Assembly (NCBI GenBank): GCA_031460505.1
Contig: JAVKTT010000001.1
Coordinates: 496,001 to 560,000 of the forward strand
Direction of reading: 5' to 3'
Source: JAAYTL01 sp031460505
Lineage (GTDB): Bacteria; Bacillota; Clostridia; Tissierellales; Tissierellaceae
Length of the DNA: 64,000 nucleotides
Shown here: positions 8,937 through 15,272 of the stretch, one piece after another
How positions within the stretch are numbered: the stretch's first letter is position 1
Layout of the letters: every line of letters starts with the position of its first letter
Program-made: the position numbers and the translations under genes
Notes under the pieces: model-generated
Database searches by the model: none
What the model saw: only the letters and a program-made list of their open reading frames with translations
What the model was told of the DNA's origin: nothing

Positions 8937-9197
8937 CTATGAAATCTTAGTTTGTCTTTCGGCTTCATCAATTACTGTAATCTCAACTGTAGAAGTTAAT
9001 ACATCGGAGTATGTGTAAGATACCCTCCTTGTGCTGTCATATTCATTAGATATTTTTACAACAAAAAGACTTGGATATGCTGATTCCAGAATACCTTCTC
9101 TTACAATTGTCTTTTTCCTACCTTTGTTTGCTTTTAGTATTACGGGTTTGCCAATACATCCTTCTAAGTCCTTTCGAATCTTGGTCACATTATTCAT
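8937..9197 (-). CDS. veg: Veg family protein
   Basis: Veg is a small, highly expressed protein that in Bacillus stimulates biofilm genes by acting on SinR; its biochemical role is not settled. The 86-residue reading from the ATG at 9195-9197 (MNNVTKIRKDLEGCIGKPVILKANKGRKKTIVREGILESAYPSLFVVKI) matches the Bacillus protein in length and in LGK/ILKAN-GRKKT, YPSLFVV and RVSYTYSDVLT motifs. The open frame extends upstream, but GGAAGGTGG before this ATG (13-base spacing, rather long) and family length support the shorter start. It sits next to the sipL-like gene and ispE, as in Bacillus. Confidence 0.9.
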   Translation of the reverse strand: MNNVTKIRKDLEGCIGKPVILKANKGRKKTIVREGILESAYPSLFVVKISNEYDSTRRVSYTYSDVLTSTVEITVIDEAERQTKIS

Positions 9198-9387
9198 ATA
9201 ATATGATAAACCACCTTCCCTTGGGTTCTCTCCTACAAAGTGTAAGAGGCAGAAGGAGTGCCTGGAACACTCATAAACCAATTATAGCACAAAAAACACA
9301 TTTTGTCAAAAAATATATTATTATACTATTATTGTATTACAATGTCAAATATTTCAGCGCTAAATTTCGTTAAATATATTTAACATT

Positions 9388-10734
9388 TTATAGATTAAGT
9401 AAATTCGTAGCAATACTAAAGTATATTATAAGCGTTAAAGAGTCAACTATAGTTGTTATAAGAGGTCCAGCCATGATTGCTGGGTCTAACTTTAATTTTT
9501 TTGCTCCTAATGGAAGCATACTACCTATTATTTTAGCAATTACTACTGTAAATATTAAAGTTAAGGATATTGTAATAGAAACATGTAATCCAACTTTGTC
9601 AATGTACATATTTTTTAGAAAATTTACAAGTGACAATATTATACCTACTATTATACTTATTCTAAATTCTTTCCATAAAACTTTCCATTTATCCTTTAAA
9701 GTTACTTCTCCTACTGCTAAGCCACGAATGATTAATGTAGATGCTTGATTGCCTGAATTACCACCTGTATCCATCAACATTGGTATAAAGGCCGTTAAAA
9801 CAACTACACTGCTTAATACATCCTCGAACTTAGTTATAATACCACCAGTTAGGGTTGCTCCTATCATAAGTATTAACAACCATGTAATTCTTTGTTTAGC
9901 TAGGGAAAAAACACTAGCATCTAAATACTTTTCCTCTGATGGTGCCATAGCAGCCATCTTTTGAAAGTCTTCTGTAGCTTCTTGTTCTATTACATCTAAT
10001 ATATCGTCAAAAGTTATAATTCCTGTAAGTCTATTTTCATTATCTACTACGGGTAATGCCATAAAGCCATATTTAGTAAATAGATTACCAACTGATTCTT
10101 GGTCATCATGGGTATTTACATATATAATATCTTCTTCCATTAAATCTTGTATTAATTCATCCCCATCAGATATTACTAATGTTCTCAAGGATACAATACC
10201 CTCTAGAACCCTGTTCTTATTTGTAACATAACAAGTATAAATGGTTTCCTTATTTAAACCCGTTTCCTTAATATGAACCATTGCTTGTTTTACAGTCATG
10301 TCTTTTGTTAAATTGACATACTCAATTGTCATTATACTTCCAGCAGAATCTACTGGATATTTTAAGAATTGATTAATCAATTTTCTTTCTTCAGGGTTTG
10401 AATTTATTAATATTTTATTTACTAGATTAGCTGGCATCTCTTCAATCATGTCGATCATATCATCAAAAAATAATTCTTCTAATATGTGGGTTAGCTCCTT
10501 ATCGGTTATGGCGTTAACTATACTGGATTGCTGCTCAGGAGAAAAGTGAGCAAATACTTCTGTTGCCAAATCCTTCGGTAGCATCCTAAAGATTAATAAA
10601 GTTGTGTTTTGATTAAGTGGATCTAGAAATTCTGCAACGTCTACTTCGTTCATTTCAGACAATTCATTTTTTAATTTTGCATATTGTTTCTTGTTAATCA
10701 TTTCTAACATTTCTAAAGCTTTTAACTCTTCCAA
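9388..10734 (-). CDS. mgtE: Magnesium transporter MgtE
   Basis: MgtE is a homodimeric Mg2+ channel whose cytosolic domains close the pore when Mg2+ is plentiful. The 448-residue product has the N domain (about residues 1-125, ending SNPEERKLINQFLKYP), two CBS domains (about 130-255) and five membrane helices after residue 275. The pore region has the conserved PMLMDTGGNSGNQASTLIIRGLA. I place the start at the TTG (10732-10734), because GGGAGG lies 8 bases before it and this gives the usual family length; the open frame continues 13 codons upstream into the leader. The leader carries an upstream ORF and competing helices, described separately. Confidence 0.93.
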   Translation of the reverse strand: MEELKALEMLEMINKKQYAKLKNELSEMNEVDVAEFLDPLNQNTTLLIFRMLPKDLATEVFAHFSPEQQSSIVNAITDKELTHILEELFFDDMIDMIEEMPANLVNKILINSNPEERKLINQFLKYPVDSAGSIMTIEYVNLTKDMTVKQAMVHIKETGLNKETIYTCYVTNKNRVLEGIVSLRTLVISDGDELIQDLMEEDIIYVNTHDDQESVGNLFTKYGFMALPVVDNENRLTGIITFDDILDVIEQEATEDFQKMAAMAPSEEKYLDASVFSLAKQRITWLLILMIGATLTGGIITKFEDVLSSVVVLTAFIPMLMDTGGNSGNQASTLIIRGLAVGEVTLKDKWKVLWKEFRISIIVGIILSLVNFLKNMYIDKVGLHVSITISLTLIFTVVIAKIIGSMLPLGAKKLKLDPAIMAGPLITTIVDSLTLIIYFSIATNLLNL

Positions 10735-10750
10735 TTTGCATACCTCCCTT

Positions 10751-10846
10751 TTACTTGGAGGAACCATAACCATAAGTGATGACTATGGTTCCAGTTGTTA
10801 TTATAGATTTACTACTATCGGGCAAAGGTCCAGAATCCACAGTCAT
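10751..10846 (-). CDS. Small Asp/Pro-rich upstream ORF in the mgtE leader
   Basis: A 31-codon frame runs from ATG at 10844-10846 to TAA at 10751-10753. The in-frame GTG at 10838-10840 has better spacing (8 bases) from AGGAG and gives 29 codons starting MDSGPLPDSS. The stop lies two bases before the mgtE Shine-Dalgarno, so translation of the two could be coupled. I do not recognise the peptide as a protein family. Its acidic, proline-bearing start recalls the enterobacterial MgtL leader peptide, where such sequences cause ribosome drop-off at low Mg2+. That comparison is an inference; a decayed fragment of another gene is the alternative. Confidence 0.55.
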   Translation of the reverse strand: MTVDSGPLPDSSKSIITTGTIVITYGYGSSK

Positions 10847-10850
10847 CACT
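10760..10850 (-). promoter_or_regulatory. mgtE leader with two competing helices
   Basis: Helix A pairs the start region of the upstream ORF (10837-10850, AGUGAUGACUGUGG) with 10775-10788 over 14 bp, including one G-U pair. Helix B pairs GGAACCATA (10760-10768) with 10784-10792 over 9 bp. The two share bases 10784-10788 and cannot form together. Helix B lies next to the upstream ORF stop and about 11 bases before the mgtE Shine-Dalgarno. Neither helix has a T-run, so control would be translational rather than by termination. I did not find M-box riboswitch features. Confidence 0.6.
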
Positions 10851-10872
10851 CCTTTCAAATTCGTATTCTATT

Positions 10873-10902
10873 ATTATATCATATGCTTGATTGTCCTTAC
10901 AA
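10873..10902 (-). promoter_or_regulatory. Candidate sigma-A promoter of mgtE
   Basis: On the minus strand TTGTAA (10897-10902), 18 bases, TATAAT (10873-10878), with TGA just before the -10 (extended -10). Transcription would start near 10866, giving a leader of about 130 bases that includes the whole upstream ORF. Confidence 0.65.
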
Positions 10903-10931
10903 CATATTGGATATGAACCATTAGCTGTGTT

Positions 10932-11060
10932 AGGTCATTTTCCGCAGTCGAATCCTGCAAATTCATTTGTTCGCAACATCTATTTACCCCGTAGGGTATT
11001 GTTCAGGAGTGTCCGAAGGGCCTTCACTCACATGAATTTGGGATTCTTTGCGTTTGACCT
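10932..11060. repeat. Large structured intergenic element, copy 1
   Basis: The ends fold on each other in ordered blocks: AGGTCA (10932-10937) with TGACCT (11055-11060), CGCA with TGCG, GAATCC with GGATTC, and CAAATTCAT with ATGAATTTG. The closed centre holds CAACATCTATTT, CCCCGTAGGG and a GAAGG/CCTTC hairpin. Much of the central sequence recurs in copy 2. There is no credible coding sequence. It is either a non-coding RNA or a non-autonomous mobile repeat. Confidence 0.6.
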
Positions 11061-11150
11061 ACAACATATATTTGCTCCGCAGGAAATAGTTAGGGAGTGC
11101 CCCAGGGTACCATCGATTTATGGAAATGCACCATAAATCGGGTTAGGTCA
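11055..11150. repeat. Structured intergenic element, copy 2
   Basis: This copy shares its TGACCT box (11055-11060) with copy 1 and closes with AGGTCA at 11145-11150. It repeats the core (CAACATATATTT, CTCCGCAGG, AGGGAGTG) and contains a perfect 10-bp hairpin, CGATTTATGG (11114-11123) with CCATAAATCG (11131-11140). It ends just before the terminator of the hesB-like gene. Confidence 0.55.
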
Positions 11151-11154
11151 TAAA

Positions 11155-11177
11155 AAAAAGGGGGCATCCCCCTTTTT
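11155..11177 (-). terminator. Intrinsic terminator of the HesB-like selenoprotein gene
   Basis: AAAAAGGGGG and CCCCCTTTTT form a 10-bp stem with a 3-base loop. On the minus strand it directly follows the stop codon and ends in eight Ts. Confidence 0.9.
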
Positions 11178-11472
11178 AGCAACTACTGCCACCTCTATCT
11201 GGTGTTACTGTAAAGCCTCTTCTAAAATAGTTATCAGTATAGTCTATTTTAAACTTACTGTAAATTTGATCGAATCCTTCTTCCATAATGAAATCATATC
11301 CATCTACTGAAAATTTTAAATCAGTTTCTCCTGGCTCTTCCAGAGCCATTCCAAATGATGGGCCGCCTCAACCATACCCTGCAATATAAATTTTTAAGGC
11401 TTTACTTGCTTCCATTTCTGGGAACAGATCGCTTAACTTTTCTTTTGCTTTATCAGTTAGATTTATAACCAT
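11176..11472 (-). CDS. HesB-like (IscA fold) selenoprotein with in-frame UGA
   Basis: Reading from ATG 11470-11472 gives MVINLTDKAKEKLSDLF, then KALKIYIAGYG, a TGA at 11368-11370 (codon 35), then GGPSFGMALEEP and on to TAA. The product is 98 residues counting the Sec. In HesB/IscA-like relatives the UGA position is the conserved cysteine before GGPSF, and selenocysteine-containing HesB-like proteins are a known family. A 7-bp hairpin with a GGA loop (11332-11348) starts 19 bases after the UGA, as expected of a bacterial SECIS. Similarity continues unbroken past the UGA, so a plain stop or pseudogene is unlikely. The role is probably redox or Fe-S/sulfur handling. The promoter contains an ATACCC-N5-GGGTAT operator. 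Confidence 0.88.
11332..11348 (-). promoter_or_regulatory. Candidate bacterial SECIS hairpin
   Basis: TGGCTCT and AGAGCCA pair perfectly around a GGA triloop, beginning 19 bases 3' of the in-frame UGA. Bacterial SECIS elements lie in the coding region just after the UGA with a short stem and a G in the loop. Confidence 0.65.
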
Positions 11473-11498
11473 ATTATCCCCTCCTATTTCATAAGTAT

Positions 11499-11528
11499 AT
11501 TATACCCACTTAGGGTATGATAAAACAA
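11499..11528 (-). promoter_or_regulatory. Promoter with ATACCC-N5-GGGTAT operator for the HesB-like gene
   Basis: -35 TTGTTT (11523-11528), 18-base spacer, -10 TATAAT (11499-11504). The palindrome ATACCC-ACTTA-GGGTAT (11502-11518) fills the spacer and overlaps the -10. The arrangement is typical of a repressor site, and the sequence is like CsoR/CstR operators. The same 6-5-6 site lies in the glutaredoxin promoter. Confidence 0.65.
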
Positions 11529-11553
11529 GTAGGTAAATAAAATGGTGAAATTT

Positions 11554-11940
11554 TTATATAGATTCTCTACCTGGCATAATTGCATCAATTATACCTATTA
11601 CTAGAGCTCCTATAATAGCACCCCATACTGATATATTAAAGCCTGGCACTATAAATTTTGTAACATACAATATGATTGCAGCAACTAGGAATCCCGCTAT
11701 CCCTCTACCAAATGGTGATGCATCTATTCCTGTAAATCTTTGGATTAAATAGTCCAAGACTCCTATAACAACAGCTGCTAACAATAAACTCCATAAACCA
11801 TCTACTGAAAAACCAGGAGTAAAATATGCTGCAATAGCTACAACTATAGCAATAATAAGAATTCTTAGTAGCATCTCTCCTATGCTAAATCCACGGTCTC
11901 TGTCTTCACGTCTATTTCTATTTCTATCATTATTATCCAT
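11554..11940 (-). CDS. YvlD-like membrane protein (phage-holin family 4 superfamily)
   Basis: From the ATG at 11938-11940 (preceded by GGAGGTGA) the product is 128 residues. It has a short charged N-terminus (DNNDRNRNRREDRDRG) followed by four hydrophobic helices. The glycine-rich motifs AYFTPGFSVDGLWSLLLAAVVIGVLDYLI and the repeated FIVPGFNISVWGAIIGALVIGIIDAIM fit the PF04020 family, which includes YvlD. The function is not established; members are often linked to envelope stress. An upstream extension of the frame would bypass the good ribosome site, so I use the shorter start. Confidence 0.8.
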   Translation of the reverse strand: MDNNDRNRNRREDRDRGFSIGEMLLRILIIAIVVAIAAYFTPGFSVDGLWSLLLAAVVIGVLDYLIQRFTGIDASPFGRGIAGFLVAAIILYVTKFIVPGFNISVWGAIIGALVIGIIDAIMPGRESI

Positions 11941-12018
11941 TTTCTCACCTCCTGATATAGTCTTTTCCAAGAGCGAGAAAATTTATACAAAATTATAATT
12001 TTATTTTTAATACACATA

Positions 12019-12027
12019 TGTTATAAT
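12019..12027 (+). promoter_or_regulatory. Extended -10 promoter of the DUF1858 gene
   Basis: TGTTATAAT is an exact extended -10 (TGnTATAAT). A GGGTAT half-site lies just downstream (12040-12045), which may be a remnant or weak version of the operator seen at 11.5 and 12.6 kb. Confidence 0.5.
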
Positions 12028-12093
12028 AAATTTGTAGTGGGTATATATCATTTGTTAATATATACATTGAATATTTAAGGAGGGTTGATATAG

Positions 12094-12279
12094 ATGGAAA
12101 TCACTAAAGACATGTTAATTGGTGAATTAATCAGAAAGAAACCTGAAGCTATCGAAGTTCTTATGTCATTCGGTATGGGTTGCGTTGGCTGTCCTTCAAG
12201 CCAAATGGAAAGCTTAGAAGAAGCGGCTATGGTACATGGTTTAAATTTAGATGCATTAATGGTAGCTTTAAATAAATAG
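12094..12279 (+). CDS. DUF1858 domain protein
   Basis: A 61-residue protein beginning MEITKDMLIGELIRKKPEAIEVLMSFGMGCVGCPSSQMESLEEAA. This is the DUF1858 pattern: a helical domain with the GMGCVGCP di-cysteine turn, close to the domain fused to hybrid-cluster and YgaP-like sulfur proteins. The two cysteines suggest redox or metal binding, but no reaction is known. AAGGAGGG lies 9 bases before the ATG. It is convergent with the glutaredoxin gene, separated by a shared terminator. Confidence 0.85.
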   Translation: MEITKDMLIGELIRKKPEAIEVLMSFGMGCVGCPSSQMESLEEAAMVHGLNLDALMVALNK

Positions 12280-12280
12280 T

Positions 12281-12310
12281 AAAATGGAAGAGTAATTACT
12301 CTTCCATTTT
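12281..12310. terminator. Bidirectional terminator between DUF1858 and glutaredoxin genes
   Basis: A 15-bp perfect inverted repeat (AAAATGGAAGAGTAA and its complement) with A/T runs on both sides lies between the two convergent stops and serves both strands. Confidence 0.88.
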
Positions 12311-12314
12311 TTTA

Positions 12315-12545
12315 TTATTCACCTAATGCAGATTCAATTTTATCTTTGTCAAAACCTACTATTTCTTCTCCATCAATAACTAATACTGGCACTCCCATGT
12401 GTCCCATACCCATTAATTCTTGTCTAGCAGTTTTATCTGTTTGAACATTTTTTTCTGTATAGGAAACTCCTCTCTCATCTAAATAATTCTTAGCTAAAGT
12501 ACAGTAAGGACAAGTATTACTTGTATATACAACTACATTTTTCAT
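12315..12545 (-). CDS. Glutaredoxin-like thioredoxin-fold protein
   Basis: A 76-residue protein with the active-site motif CPYC at residues 12-15 (VVVYTSNTCPYC), the cis-proline segment GHMGVPVLVIDG and the C-terminal GFDKDKIESAL helix, typical of the NrdH/YruB-like mini-glutaredoxins. It should reduce disulfides or mixed thiols in the cytosol. Its sigma-A promoter (TTGACT, 17 bases, TATAAT) has a 6-5-6 palindrome filling the spacer, the same operator as in the HesB-like gene promoter, suggesting joint control by a sulfur- or copper-responsive repressor. Confidence 0.88.
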   Translation of the reverse strand: MKNVVVYTSNTCPYCTLAKNYLDERGVSYTEKNVQTDKTARQELMGMGHMGVPVLVIDGEEIVGFDKDKIESALGE

Positions 12546-12574
12546 ATATATTCCTCCTAATTGCTATTGATTAT

Positions 12575-12603
12575 ATTATACCCCCCAAGGGTATTCAAGT
12601 CAA
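12575..12603 (-). promoter_or_regulatory. Promoter with ATACCC-N5-GGGTAT operator for the glutaredoxin-like gene
   Basis: -35 TTGACT (12598-12603), 17-base spacer, -10 TATAAT (12575-12580). The palindrome ATACCC-CCCAA-GGGTAT occupies 12578-12594, between and over the promoter boxes. This is a near-ideal promoter with a steric repressor site. Confidence 0.75.
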
Positions 12604-12662
12604 TAGTTTTTTCTAATTAATATATTACCCTTATTAATTATAGATTAATCATACTAAATAAT

Positions 12663-13025
12663 CTAATGTTTAGTATGTTCTACGCCTTCTTCTAGTAACC
12701 TTAATACATGTTCATCATCTAAGGAATATATAACCAGTTTACCTTCTTTTTTAAATTTTACTAAATTTAAGTCTCTTAATATTCTAAGATGGTGTGATAT
12801 AGAAGACTGAGTCATGTCCAACAATGCTGCAATGTCACAAACGCATAAAGGGGACTTTGATAATACATAGATTATCTTTAATCTAGAAGGATCCCCTAAT
12901 GCTTTATATATTCTCGCTAAATTATCTAGTCCCGTCTCTTTGTCCAATTGATCTTTGATATCATCAAGAACATTAGATTCTACATAATTTCCTACACAAA
13001 GAATCTTATCTTCTGTTTTTTTCAT
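12663..13025 (-). CDS. ArsR/SmtB-family metal-sensing repressor, CzrA-like
   Basis: The 120-residue protein has a winged helix (about residues 45-100, with MTQSSISHHLRILRDLNLVKFKKEGKLVIYSL). The alpha-5 metal site of CzrA/SmtB is conserved in exact spacing: D104, H106, H117, H120. It also has C61 and C63 (SPLCVCDIA) at the position used by CadC/ArsR-type sensors, and C10 near the N-terminus. It may thus bind Zn or Co at alpha-5 and a soft metal at the thiols. No metal exporter gene is adjacent, so the target is unknown. It lies 21 bases after the 442-residue gene. Confidence 0.88.
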   Translation of the reverse strand: MKKTEDKILCVGNYVESNVLDDIKDQLDKETGLDNLARIYKALGDPSRLKIIYVLSKSPLCVCDIAALLDMTQSSISHHLRILRDLNLVKFKKEGKLVIYSLDDEHVLRLLEEGVEHTKH

Positions 13026-13046
13026 TGCATTCTCTCCTCGTTAGAT

Positions 13047-14375
13047 TTAATCCTTAGGTATCATAGGATTGATAGGGTAGATTATCCTACCTGCCACTGG
13101 GTCTATATATAGTAGCCAATATCCCATATTGTCTTGGCTTTCAAACCAGGTATTAAAACCAGTTGTTCCTTTTTGTGGGTGATCTTCAGTAGTGAATTTC
13201 CCTGGAACTCCATATACATAAAATTTTACTTCATCATTATTATTATATAGACCAAAAAGATAATGTCCATATTTTCTAATAAGTTCTGTTGCAGCGACTG
13301 CATTTTTAACCAAAGGATATTTATGGTTTCCACCTGCAACATAACTGAAGTATGGTAGGAATCCCTTGTCTTCCCTTGGATCATCTATATCTATTCTCCA
13401 CCAATTATAACCCATTAAATCAATCTTAAATGGTTCTATAAATGGGAAGAATCTCAATATGCTTAACACGTAGTTTGTTGTTTGGTTTTTTTGATTTAAC
13501 TTCCTTTGATCATCTACACTTAAAAATTCAGACTCTGCTTGAGATAATTCTTCTGTACTATAAAACATCTCCTGCATAACTTTTCCGTATTCTTCTTCCG
13601 TCATTCTATCTATATTAGAAGTATCTACCAGAGATGGATCCATTTCTAACTCAGGTTCATCTAACGGAATGAATAGGTCATTTTCTATAAATTTACCTTC
13701 AACTTCTTCTATTTCTTTTGTTTCTTCTATTACAACAAGTTCATCTTCTTCGATAATTTCATCTGTAGAAACATCAGGAATTGAATCTTCATCTGCTTCC
13801 AAACTCAAATCATCTGCAATTACCTCTTCAACATCTAAGTTTTCTACATCTAAATCTACTATTGAAAAGTCTTCCTCTAAAATAATATCTTCATGTGTTT
13901 GTGTTTCTGTTTCTTCGACAATTTCTTCTACTTCATCCTTATTTTGAGTTTCTTCTTTCTTTTGTTCTTTTATGTCTATTCTTGCCAATCTACTGATATA
14001 GTTTTCAATTGACTTATCATCTTTGTCAAGATATCCACCTAGTAGAACATTTGAGTCTCTTAATATTAGGATACCACTTATTTTTTCTAAATGAAAGCCA
14101 ATCGATTCAATATCCTTATAATTTAAATCAAATTCAGCTTTACCCGTATGTCTATTATCTGTATGTATCTTGCCTAATTCATAGGACTTGTTATCCCCTA
14201 ATAGGATAACATTATAGTGTGTGTTACCTTCTACATTATCAATATTGATTGACAAGTTCAATCTATTGTTTCTTATTTCCAATTTACCATGTCCCTTTTG
14301 ATTTAGATTTCTCATATTGGAATATTCTCTTTTTAGTATAAAAAACTTCCGTTTAAATGATAGTCCACTTGACAT
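13047..14375 (-). CDS. Conserved clostridial protein of unknown function with acidic middle region
   Basis: The 442-residue protein starts MSSGLSFKRKFFILKREY. It has an N-terminal beta-rich domain (about residues 25-130, ...GKLEIRNNRLNLSINIDNVEG), a very acidic low-complexity linker (about 145-265, rich in E, D, V and T), and a C-terminal globular domain (about 295-442) with aromatic-rich motifs such as NWWRIDIDDP, GFLPYFSYVAGG and NTWFESQDNMGYWLLYIDP. Proteins of this layout occur in spore-forming clostridia, but I cannot assign a function. There is no signal peptide or membrane segment. It is followed closely by the ArsR gene and lies 30 bases after rsmA. Confidence 0.7.
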   Translation of the reverse strand: MSSGLSFKRKFFILKREYSNMRNLNQKGHGKLEIRNNRLNLSINIDNVEGNTHYNVILLGDNKSYELGKIHTDNRHTGKAEFDLNYKDIESIGFHLEKISGILILRDSNVLLGGYLDKDDKSIENYISRLARIDIKEQKKEETQNKDEVEEIVEETETQTHEDIILEEDFSIVDLDVENLDVEEVIADDLSLEADEDSIPDVSTDEIIEEDELVVIEETKEIEEVEGKFIENDLFIPLDEPELEMDPSLVDTSNIDRMTEEEYGKVMQEMFYSTEELSQAESEFLSVDDQRKLNQKNQTTNYVLSILRFFPFIEPFKIDLMGYNWWRIDIDDPREDKGFLPYFSYVAGGNHKYPLVKNAVAATELIRKYGHYLFGLYNNNDEVKFYVYGVPGKFTTEDHPQKGTTGFNTWFESQDNMGYWLLYIDPVAGRIIYPINPMIPKD

Positions 14376-14405
14376 AAAAAAACCTCCTTATTAACATATA
14401 TTAAA

Positions 14406-15272
14406 TTATATGTTTAAAGGAGGTAATATTTTACTAATATTGATAAAATCTTCTAGAGTTAGATTTTCTGCTCTAATTTCTGGATTTATTTGTATCTCTT
14501 CTAAAGCATTTTTTATAAATTCCTTATCTAAATCAAAACCATAGGTTGAGAGAGCATTAAGTAAAGTCTTTCTTCTCTTAGAAAATGCTGCTTTTACTAC
14601 TTTAAATAGTTGTTCTCTATCTACATCTGGTAAATCTTTTTTTATATTTAGCTTAATAACCGTAGAATCAATCTTTGGTTGAGGCATAAATACTGTTTTA
14701 GGTACCTTAAGTACGATTTCTGGATTACTGTAGAAGTTCACAAATACTGTCAATGATCCATAGACTTTACTTCCATGTGAAGATATCATTCTATCAGCAA
14801 CTTCTTTTTGTATCATTACTGTTATAGAATCTATATTAAAACTCTCTTCTAAAAACATGGCCAATATTGGTGTAGTCACATAGTATGGCAGATTAGCTAC
14901 GACTTTGACCGGACCTCCATCAAACTTCTCATCTATAAGCTTTCTTAAATCTATTTTTAGAATATCTCCATGGACTATTTCAACATTATCATAATCTTGA
15001 AGGGTTTCATCAAGTACCGGAAGCAAACTTTCATCAAGTTCTACAGACACTACTTTCTTTGCATTAAGAGCTAATTCTTCTGTTAAAGTGCCTATTCCTG
15101 GACCTACTTCTAGAACATAGTCATCTTTTGTTATATTTGCTCCTTGGACAATTTTTCTAACTATGTTTCCATCAATTAGAAAGTTTTGTCCCAGACTCTT
15201 TGAAAATTTGAACCCATATCTATCAATTATTTCCCTTACATATTTTGGGGAGTATAATCTATTATTTATCAT
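14406..15272 (-). CDS. rsmA: 16S rRNA (adenine(1518)-N6/adenine(1519)-N6)-dimethyltransferase
   Basis: RsmA (KsgA) dimethylates two adjacent adenines in the 3'-terminal helix of 16S rRNA. The 288-residue protein shows the family opening KSLGQNFLIDGNIVRKIV, the SAM-binding motif VLEVGPGIGTLTEEL, the acidic end of strand 2 (VVSVELDESLLPVL) and the catalytic NLPYYVTTPIL. It overlaps rnmV by 11 bases, as is common. Confidence 0.97.
   Translation of the reverse strand: MINNRLYSPKYVREIIDRYGFKFSKSLGQNFLIDGNIVRKIVQGANITKDDYVLEVGPGIGTLTEELALNAKKVVSVELDESLLPVLDETLQDYDNVEIVHGDILKIDLRKLIDEKFDGGPVKVVANLPYYVTTPILAMFLEESFNIDSITVMIQKEVADRMISSHGSKVYGSLTVFVNFYSNPEIVLKVPKTVFMPQPKIDSTVIKLNIKKDLPDVDREQLFKVVKAAFSKRRKTLLNALSTYGFDLDKEFIKNALEEIQINPEIRAENLTLEDFINISKILPPLNI

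Noticed and set aside
10741..10870. M-box (ykoK) magnesium riboswitch before mgtE
   Set aside because: The leader is too short and lacks the conserved M-box blocks that I could recognise; it carries an ORF and simple helices instead.
10891..11136. An 81-codon plus-strand open frame across the structured repeat
   Set aside because: The frame crosses inverted and direct repeats, has no ribosome site and shows no protein-like composition; the DNA is better explained as a structured repeat.
11176..11472. HesB-like gene as a pseudogene interrupted by a stop
   Set aside because: The TGA sits exactly at a position used for selenocysteine in the family, downstream sequence stays conserved and in frame, and a SECIS-like hairpin, promoter and terminator are intact.
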